The notes under the pieces are model-generated. The model did no database searches, was not told the DNA's origin, and worked only from the letters and a program-made list of their open reading frames with translations. From Hippasteria phrygiana (lineage: Eukaryota > Echinodermata > Asteroidea > Valvatida > Goniasteridae): DNA of 64,000 nt. The number at the start of each line of letters is the position of its first letter. Positions within the stretch are counted from its first letter, which is position 1. Of the stretch, positions 55,183-64,000 are shown piece by piece. The translations under genes and the position numbers were made by a program. The stretch covers positions 1 through 64,000 of the forward strand of contig JAZGUH010000090.1 in the NCBI GenBank assembly GCA_037893225.1, written 5' to 3'.

Positions 55183-58100
55183 CCATACCCCAGGGAATTT
55201 GACATGCATGGAGCAATAAATAGACGGTAACATGTACACAGATGTTGGCCGGAAAGAAAATAAACATTGCGAGGTTTGAATTTTCTCCACAAGTTTTAAC
55301 TCTAGGAAGCCGCCGATGATTGCAACATGTAGCGCCAGATCTAAGCTATCCATACATGTCAACATTACTGTATTTGGTTTATATTTCATGCAATTATGAA
55401 TGAGTAAAGCAAGTCATACCCCAGGGAATTTGACAGGCATGGAGCAATAAATAAAAGGTAATCTGCACACAGATGGTGGCCGGGAAGAAAATAAACATTG
55501 CGAGGTTTGAATTTTCTCCACAAGTGTTAACTCTAAGAAGCCGCCGATAATTGCAACATGTAGCGCCAGATCTAAGCTATCCATACATGTCAAAATTACT
55601 GAATTTGGTTGATATTTCATGCAATTATGAATGAGTAAAGCAAGTCCATACCCCAGGGAATTTGACAGGCATGGAGCAATAAATAAAAGGTAATCTGCAC
55701 ACAGATGGTGGCCGGGAAGAAAATAAACATTGCGAGGTTTGAATTTTCTCCACAAGTTTTAACTCTAAGAAGCCGCCGATAATTGCAACATGTAGCGCCA
55801 GATCTAAGCTATCTATACATGTCAAAATTACTGAATTTGGTTTATATTTCATGCAATTATGAATGAGTAAAGCAAGTCCATACCCCAGGGAATTTGACAT
55901 GCATGGTGCAATAAATAGACGGTAACATGTACACAGATGTTGGCCGGAAAGAAAATAAACATTGCGAGGTTTGAATTTTCTCCACAAGTTTTAACTCTAA
56001 GAAGCCGCCGATAATTGCAACATGTAGCGCCAGATCTAAACTATCCATACATGTCAAAATTACTGAATTTGGTTGATATTTCATGCAATTATGAATGAGT
56101 AAAGCAAGTCCATACCCCAGGGAATTTGACAGGCATGGAGCAATAAATAAAAGGTAATCTGCACACAGATTGTGGCCGGGAAGAAAATAAACATTGCGAG
56201 GTTTGAATTTTCTCCACAAGTGTTAACTCTAAGAAGCCGCCGATAATTGCAACATGTAGCGCCAGATCTAAGCTATCCATACATGTCAAAATTACTGAAT
56301 TTGGTTGATATTTCATGCAATTATGAATGAGTAAAGCAAGTCCATACCCCAGGGAATTTGACATGCATGGAGCAATAAATAGACGGTAACATGTACACAG
56401 ATGTTGGCCGGAAAGAAAATAAACATTGCGAGGTTTGAATTTTCTCCACAAGTTTTAACTCAAGGAAGCCGCCGATGATTGCAACATGTAGCGCCAGATC
56501 TAAGCTATCCATACATGTCAACATTACTGTATTTGGTTTATATTTCATGCAATTATGAATGAGTAAAGCAAGTCATACCCCAGGGAATTTGACAGGCATG
56601 GAGCAATAAATAAAAGGTAATCTGCACACAGATGGTGGCCGGGAAGAAAATAAACATTGCGAGGTTTGAATTTTCTCCACAAGTGTTAACTCTAAGAAGC
56701 CGCCGATAATTGCAACATGTAGCGCCAGATCTAAGCTATCCATACATGTCAAAATTACTGAATTTGGTTTATATTTCATGCAATTATGAATGAGTAAAGC
56801 AAGTCCATACCCCAGGGAATTTGACATGCATGGTGCAATAAATAGACGGTAACATGTACACAGATGTTGGCCGGAAAGAAAATAAACATTGCGAGGTTTG
56901 AATTTTCTCCACAAGTTTTAACTCTAAGAAGCCGCCGATAATTGCAACATGTAGCGACAGATCTAAGCTATCCATACATGTCAAAATTACTGAATTTGGT
57001 TGATATTTCATGCAATTATGAATGAGTAAAGCAAGTCCATACCCCAGGGAATTTGACAGGCATGGAGCAATAAATAAAAGGTAATCTGCACACAGATGGT
57101 GGCCGGGAAGAAAATAAACATTGCGAGGTTTGAATTTTCTCCACAAGTGTTAACTCTAAGAAGCCGCCGATAATTGCAACATGTAGCGCCAGATCTAAGC
57201 TATCCATACATGTCAAAATTACTGAATTTGGTTGATATTTCATGCAATTATGAATGAGTAAAGCAAGTCCATACCCCAGGGAATTTGACATGCATGGAGC
57301 AATAAATAGACGGTAACATGTACACAGATGTTGGCCGGAAAGAAAATAAACATTGCGAGGTTTGAATTTTCTCCACAAGTTTTAACTCTAGGAAGCCGCC
57401 GATGATTGCAACATGTAGCGCCAGATCTAAGCTATCCATACATGTCAACATTACTGTATTTGGTTTATATTTCATGCAATTATGAATGAGTAAAGCAAGT
57501 CATACCCCAGGGAATTTGACAGGCATGGAGCAATAAATAAAAGGTAATCTGCACACAGATGGTGGCCGGGAAGAAAATAAACATTGCGAGGTTTGAATTT
57601 TCTCCACAAGTGTTAACTCTAAGAAGCCGCCGATAATTGCAACATGTAGCGCCAGATCTAAGCTATCCATACATGTCAAAATTACTGAATTTGGTTGATA
57701 TTTCATGCAATTATGAATGAGTAAAGCAAGTCCATACCCCAGGGAATTTGACAGGCATGGAGCAATAAATAAAAGGTAATCTGCACACAGATGGTGGCCG
57801 GGAAGAAAATAAACATTGCGAGGTTTGAATTTTCTCCACAAGTTTTAACTCTAAGAAGCCGCCGATAATTGCAACATGTAGCGCCAGATCTAAGCTATCT
57901 ATACATGTCAAAATTACTGAATTTGGTTTATATTTCATGCAATTATGAATGAGTAAAGCAAGTCCATACCCCAGGGAATTTGACATGCATGGTGCAATAA
58001 ATAGACGGTAACATGTACACAGATGTTGGCCGGAAAGAAAATAAACATTGCGAGGTTTGAATTTTCTCCACAAGTTTTAACTCTAAGAAGCCGCCGATAA

Positions 58101-58427
58101 TTGCAACATGTAGCGCCAGATCTAAGCTATCCATACATGTCAAAATTACTGAATTTGGTTGATATTTCATGCAATTATGAATGAGTAAAGCAAGTCCATA
58201 CCCCAGGGAATTTGACAGGCATGGAGCAATAAATAAAAGGTAATCTGCACACAGATGGTGGCCGGGAAGAAAATAAACATTGCGAGGTTTGAATTTTCTC
58301 AACAAGTGTTAACTCTAAGAAGCCGCCGATAATTGCAACATGTAGCGCCAGATCTAAGCTATCCATACATGTCAAAATTACTGAATTTGGTTGATATTTC
58401 ATGCAATTATGAATTAGTAAAGCAAGT
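55183..58427. repeat. Second copy of the F-K-C-D-K domain
   Basis: Units: F, K, C, D, K, F, K, D, K, F, K, C, D, K. The order matches 35.03-38.5 kb at a shift of 20,154 bp up to the middle group. There the earlier copy has two D units and this one has one, and the shift becomes 19,922 bp. The K that precedes the C-less D ends tttatat in both places, a shared peculiarity. Private substitutions are relatively frequent here: 56040, 56171, 56462, 56957 and 58301. Confidence 0.82.
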
Positions 58428-61400
58428 CCATACCCCAGGGAATTTGACATGCATGGAGCAATAAATAGACGGTAACATGTACACAGATGTTGGCCGGAAA
58501 GAAAATAAACATTGCGAGGTTTGAATTTTCTCCACAAGTTTTAACTCTAGGAAGCCGCCGATGATTGCAACATGTAGCGCCAGATCTAAGCTATCCATAC
58601 ATGTCAACATTACTGTATTTGGTTTATATTTCATGCAATTATGAATGAGTAAAGCAAGTCATACCCCAGGGAATTTGACATGCATGGAGCAATAAATAGA
58701 AGGTAATATGTACACAGATGTTGGCCGGAAAGAAAATAAACATTGCGAGGTTTGAATTTTCTCCACAAGTTTTAACTCTAGGAAGCCGCCGATGATTGCA
58801 ACATGTAGCGCCAGATCTAAGCTATCCATACATGTCAAAATTACTGAATTTGGTTGATATTTCATGCAATTATGAATGAGTAAAGCAAGTCCATACCCCA
58901 GGGAATTTGACATGCATGGAGCAATAAATAGACGGTAACATGTACACAGATGTTGGCCGGAAAGAAAATAAACATTGCGAGGTTTGAATTTTCTCCACAA
59001 GTTTTAACTCTAGGAAGCCGCCGATGATTGCAACATGTAGCGCCAGATCTAAGCTATCCATACATGTCAACATTACTGTATTTGGTTTATATTTCATGCA
59101 ATTATGAATGAGTAAAGCAAGTCATACCCCAGGGAATTTGACAGGCATGGAGCAATAAATAAAAGGTAATCTGCACACAGATGGTGGCCGGGAAGAAAAT
59201 AAACATTGCGAGGTTTGAATTTTCTCCACAAGTGTTAACTCTAGGAAGCCGCCGATAATTGCAACATGTAGCGCCAGATCTAAGGTATCCATACATGTCA
59301 ACATTACTGTATTTGGTTTATATTTCATGCAATTATGAATGAGTAAAGCAAGTCATACCCCTGGGAATTTGACAGGCATGGAGCAATAAATAGAAGGTAA
59401 TATGTACACAGATGTTGGCCGGAAAGAAAATAAACATTGCGAGGTTTGAATTTTCTCCACAAGTTTTAACTCTAAGAAGCCGCCGATAATTGCAACATGT
59501 AGCGCCAGATCTAAGCTATCCATACATGTCAAAATTACTGAATTTGGTTGATATTTCATGCAATTATGAATGAGTAAAGCAAGTCATACCCCAGGGAATT
59601 TGACAGGCATGGAGCAATAAATAGAAGGTAATATGCACACAGATGTTGGCCGGAAAGAAAATACACATTGCGAGGTTTGAATTTTCTCCACACGTTTTAA
59701 CTCTAAGAAGCCGCCGATAATTGCAACATGTAGCGCCAGATCTAAGCTATCCATACTTGTCAAAATTACTGAATTTGGTTGATATTTCATGCAATTATGA
59801 ATGAGTAAAGCAAGTCCATACCCCAGGGAATTTGACATGCATGGAGCAATAAATAGACGGTAACATGTACACAGATGTTGGCCGGAAAGAAAATAAACAT
59901 TGCGAGGTTTGAATTTTCTCCACAAGTTTTAACTCTAGGAAGCCGCCGATGATTGCAACATGTAGCGCCAGATCTAAGCTATCCATACATGTCAACATTA
60001 CTGTATTTGGTTTATATTTCATGCAATTATGAATGAGTAAAGCAAGTCATACCCCAGGGAATTTGACAGGCATGGAGCAATAAATAGAAGGTAATATGTA
60101 CACAGATGTTGGCCGGAAAGAAAATAAACATTGCGAGGTTTGAATTTTCTCCACAAGTTTTAACTCTAAGAAGCCGCCGATAATTGCAACATGTAGCGCC
60201 AGATCTAAGCTATCCATACATGTCAAAATTACTGAATTTGGTTGATATTTCATGCAATTATGAATGAGTAAAGCAAGTCCATACCCCAGGGAATTTGACA
60301 TGCATGGAGCAATAAATAGACGGTAACATGTACACAGATGTTGGCCGGAAAGAAAATAAACATTGCGAGGTTTGAATTTTCTCCACAAGTTTTAACTCTA
60401 GGAAGCCGCCGATGATTGCAACATGTAGCGCCAGATCTAAGCTATCCATACATGCCAACATTACTGTATTTGGTTTATATTTCATGCAATTATGAATGAG
60501 TAAAGCAAGTCATACCCCAGGGAATTTGACAGGCATGGAGCAATAAATAAAAGGTAATCTGCACACAGATGGTGGCCGGGAAGAAAATAAACATTGCGAG
60601 GTTTGAATTTTCTCCACAAGTGTTAACTCTAAGAAGCCGCCGATAATTGCAACATGTAGCGCCAGATCTAAGCTATCCATACTTGTCAAAATTACTGAAT
60701 TTGGTTGATATTTCATGCAATTATGAATGAGTAAAGCAAGTCCATACCCCAGGGAATTTGACATGCATGGAGCAATAAATAGACGGTAACATGTACACAG
60801 ATGTTGGCCGGAAAGAAAATAAACATTGCGAGGTTTGAATTTTCTCCACAAGTTTTAACTCTAGGAAGCCGCCGATGATTGCAACATGTAGCGCCAGATC
60901 TAAGCTATCCATACATGTCAACATTACTGTATTTGGTTTATATTTCATGCAATTATGAATGAGTAAAGCAAGTCATACCCCAGGGAATTTGACAGGCATG
61001 GAGCAATAAATAGAAGGTAATATGTACACAGATGTTGGCCGGAAAGAAAATAAACATTGCGAGGTTTGAATTTTCTCCACAAGTTTTAACTCTAAGAAGC
61101 CGCCGATAATTGCAACATGTAGCGCCAGATCTAAGCTATCCATACATGTCAAAATTACTGAATTTGGTTGATATTTCATGCAATTATGAATGAGTAAAGC
61201 AAGTCCATACCCCAGGGAATTTGACATGCATGGAGCAATAAATAGACGGTAACATGTACACAGATGTTGGCCGGAAAGAAAATAAACATTGCGAGGTTTG
61301 AATTTTCTCCACAAGTTTTAACTCTAGGAAGCCGCCGATGATTGCAACATGTAGCGCCAGATCTAAGCTATCCATACATGCCAACATTACTGTATTTGGT

Positions 61401-64000
61401 TTATATTTCATGCAATTATGAATGAGTAAAGCAAGTCATACCCCAGGGAATTTGACAGGCATGGAGCAATAAATAAAAGGTAATCTGCACACAGATGGTG
61501 GCCGGGAAGAAAATAAACATTGCGAGGTTTGAATTTTCTCCACAAGTGTTAACTCTAAGAAGCCGCCGATAATTGCAACATGTAGCGCCAGATCTAAGCT
61601 ATCCATACATGTCAAAATTACTGAATTTGGTTGATATTTCATGCAATTATGAATGAGTAAAGCAAGTCCATACCCCAGGGAATTTGACATGCATGGAGCA
61701 ATAAATAGACGGTAACATGTACACAGATGTTGGCCGGAAAGAAAATAAACATTGCGAGGTTTGAATTTTCTCCACAAGTTTTAACTCTAGGAAGCCGCCG
61801 ATGATTGCAACATGTAGCGCCAGATCTAAGCTATCCATACATGTCAACATTACTGTATTTGGTTTATATTTCATGCAATTATGAATGAGTAAAGCAAGTC
61901 ATACCCCAGGGAATTTGACAGGCATGGAGCAATAAATAAAAGGTAATCTGCACACAGATGGTGGCCGGGAAGAAAATAAACATTGCGAGGTTTGAATTTT
62001 CTCCACAAGTGTTAACTCTAGGAAGCCGCCGATAATTGCAACATGTAGCGCCAGATCTAAGGTATCCATACATGTCAACATTACTGTATTTGGTTTATAT
62101 TTCATGCAATTATGAATGAGTAAAGCAAGTCATACCCCTGGGAATTTGACAGGCATGGAGCAATAAATAGAAGGTAATATGTACACAGATGTTGGCCGGA
62201 AAGAAAATAAACATTGCGAGGTTTGAATTTTCTCCACAAGTTTTAACTCTAAGAAGCCGCCGATAATTGCAACATGTAGCGCCAGATCTAAGCTATCCAT
62301 ACATGTCAAAATTACTGAATTTGGTTGATATTTCATGCAATTATGAATGAGTAAAGCAAGTCATACCCCAGGGAATTTGACAGGCATGGAGCAATAAATA
62401 GAAGGTAATATGCACACAGATGTTGGCCGGAAAGAAAATACACATTGCGAGGTTTGAATTTTCTCCACACGTTTTAACTCTAAGAAGCCGCCGATAATTG
62501 CAACATGTAGCGCCAGATCTAAGCTATCCATACTTGTCAAAATTACTGAATTTGGTTGATATTTCATGCAATTATGAATGAGTAAAGCAAGTCCATACCC
62601 CAGGGAATTTGACATGCATGGAGCAATAAATAGACGGTAACATGTACACAGATGTTGGCCGGAAAGAAAATAAACATTGCGAGGTTTGAATTTTCTCCAC
62701 AAGTTTTAACTCTAGGAAGCCGCCGATGATTGCAACATGTAGCGCCAGATCTAAGCTATCCATACATGTCAACATTACTGTATTTGGTTTATATTTCATG
62801 CAATTATGAATGAGTAAAGCAAGTCATACCCCAGGGAATTTGACAGGCATGGAGCAATAAATAGAAGGTAATATGTACACAGATGTTGGCCGGAAAGAAA
62901 ATAAACATTGCGAGGTTTGAATTTTCTCCACAAGTTTTAACTCTAAGAAGCCGCCGATAATTGCAACATGTAGCGCCAGATCTAAGCTATCCATACATGT
63001 CAAAATTACTGAATTTGGTTGATATTTCATGCAATTATGAATGAGTAAAGCAAGTCCATACCCTAGGGAATTTGACAGGCATGGAGCAATAAATAAAAGG
63101 TAATCTGCACACAGATGGTGGCCGGGAAGAAAATAAACATTGCGAGGTTTGAATTTTCTCCACAAGTGTTAACTCTAAGAAGCCGCCGATAATTGCAACA
63201 TGTAGCGCCAGATCTAAGCTATCCATACATGTGAAAATTACTGAATTTGGTTGATATTTCATGCAATTATGAATGAGTAAAGCAAGTCCATACCCCAGGG
63301 AATTTGACAGGCATGGAGCAATAAATAAAAGGTAATCTGCACACAGATGGTGGCCGGGAAGAAAATAAACATTGCGAGGTTTGAATTTTCTCCACAAGTG
63401 TTAACTCTAAGAAGCCGCCGATAATTGCAACATGTAGCGCCAGATCTAAGCTATCCATACATGTCAAAATTACTGAATTTGGTTGATATTTCATGCAATT
63501 ATGAATGAGTAAAGCAAGTCCATACCCCAGGGAATTTGACATGCATGGAGCAATAAATAGACGGTAACATGTACACAGATGTTTGCCGGAAAGAAAATAA
63601 ACATTGCGAGGTTTGAATTTTCTCCACAAGTTTTAACTCTAGGAAGCCGCCGATGATTGCAACATGTAGCGCCAGATCTAAGCTATCCATACATGTCAAC
63701 ATTACTGTATTTGGTTTATATTTCATGCAATTATGAATGAGTAAAGCAAGTCATACCCCAGGGAATTTGACAGGCATGGAGCAATAAATAAAAGGTAATC
63801 TGCACACAGATGGTGGCCGGGAAGAAAATAAACATTGCGAGGTTTGAATTTTCTCCACAAGTGTTAACTCTAAGAAGCCGCCGATAATTGCAACATGTAG
63901 CGCCAGATCTAAGCTATCCATACATGTCAAAATTACTGAATTTGGTTGATATTTCATGCAATTATGAATGAGTAAAGCAAGTCCATACCCCAGGGAATTT
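58428..64000. repeat. Terminal mosaic block with A-Fa-K-F and K*-A-E-F-A strings
   Basis: Units: F, G, F, K*, A, E, F, A, Fa, K/E hybrid, F, A, Fa, K, F, K*, A, E, F, A, K(gtgaaaa), K, F, K, and a part-unit cut by the window end. 58.66-60.5 kb matches 49.86-51.7 kb at 8,802 bp. 60.97-63.5 kb matches 51.25-53.8 kb at about 9,727 bp. Two A-Fa-K-F groups lie side by side, 926 bp apart (60048 and 60974). The first has the K/E hybrid (gtgttaac with catacttg at about 60681). The array plainly continues past 64000. Confidence 0.8.

Larger units (their letters stand above)
1..64000. repeat. Satellite DNA array, 231/232-bp monomer, window-wide
   Basis: Seen directly: the same unit recurs head-to-tail from the first to the last base, with junctions (the c after aagt) at 56, 287, 518, 750 and so on to 63983. 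Every spacing I checked is 231 or 232 bp, and the span fits 276 complete units plus two part-units. All units share one orientation. Units differ from one another by roughly 2-4%, at a small set of recurrent sites, so the family was homogenised recently. Known background: arrays like this, with higher-order repeats, are typical of eukaryotic centromeric, pericentromeric or subtelomeric heterochromatin. Inference: this is such an array. I see no CENP-B box, telomere repeat, transposon or flanking unique DNA that would place it further. I do not recognise the family by name, and no coding function is assigned. Confidence 0.97.

Noticed and set aside
55..63957. Hundreds of overlapping - strand reading frames of 64-120 codons
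   Set aside because: They repeat with the satellite unit, overlap each other in different frames, and many need a TTG start. None spans more than two units, no family motif is visible, and they change frame with the one-base indel. They follow from the repeat and are not genes.
1..64000. CRISPR array
   Set aside because: The repeating unit is 231-232 bp with no short repeat/unique spacer alternation, and no cas genes are present.
1..64000. Transposable element or LTR array
   Set aside because: No terminal repeats, target-site duplications, transposase or reverse-transcriptase coding sequence. Units abut directly without spacers.
1..64000. rRNA/5S or tRNA gene cluster
   Set aside because: No recognisable 5S internal control region, tRNA cloverleaf or T-run terminator in the unit.
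1..64000. Bacterial or phage accessory region with a new defence system
   Set aside because: No operons, ribosome-binding sites, long frames or mixed gene content; the window is only satellite DNA.

Overview
The whole 64 kb window is one uninterrupted tandem array of a single satellite DNA family. The unit is 231 or 232 bp, AT-rich (about 37% G+C, 86 of 231 bases in the unit at 56-286), and always in the same orientation. From the first unit junction (base 56) to the last (base 63983) is 63,927 bp, which fits 276 complete units if each is 231 or 232 bp. Part-units run off both window ends, so neither array edge is present. I see no protein gene, RNA gene, transposon, CRISPR array or unique spacer. 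The organism is a eukaryote by inference, since long homogeneous arrays with higher-order repeats (HORs) are typical of centromeric, pericentromeric or subtelomeric heterochromatin. I do not recognise this monomer and cannot name a species or clade.

The two lengths come from one site: the unit junction reads gtcatacc (231) or gtccatacc (232). The units differ from each other by only about 2-4% and fall into recurrent types, named here by diagnostic bases. A: gacaggc, tagaagg, aatatgtac, caaaatt. B: gacatgc, tagacgg, aacatgtac, caaaatt. C: gacaggc, taaaagg, aatctgcac, gggaag, ctatctatac. D: gacatgc with ggtgcaat. E: aatatgcac, aatacac, cacacgtttt, catacttg. F: as B, but ctagg, gatgatt, caacatt, gtattt, tttatat. 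Fa: F with catgcc. Ff: F with cataaatg. G: gacatgc with tagaagg and aatatgtac. K: as C, but gtgttaac and ctatccatac. K*: K with ggtatcc. E*: E with ccctaggg and ggatcaat.

Layout: 1-3.1 kb, A-B-C-D-E-F HOR. 3.1-6.5 kb, A-B-E-F-G-Fa-K units. 6.5-11.2 kb, three copies of a 7-mer K-C-D-E-F-A-Fa (1,621 bp). 11.6-22.1 kb, a 22-mer (5,095 bp) in two tandem copies. 19.4-25.5 kb, an overlapping 13-mer (3,011 bp) in two copies. 26.4-28.8 kb, a 6-mer (1,391 bp). 29.5-38.5 kb, mainly a 5-mer F-K-C-D-K (1,159 bp). 38.5-64 kb, a mosaic of longer blocks copied at spacings of about 8-10 kb and 20 kb, with three atypical units at 46.4-47.1 kb. This hierarchy is the signature of repeated unequal exchange or gene conversion in register with the monomer.

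No genes work together here. Any function would lie in the DNA or chromatin itself (kinetochore or heterochromatin) or in satellite transcripts, and the sequence does not decide between these. I found no evidence of a new gene system. What is worth attention is the HOR architecture.
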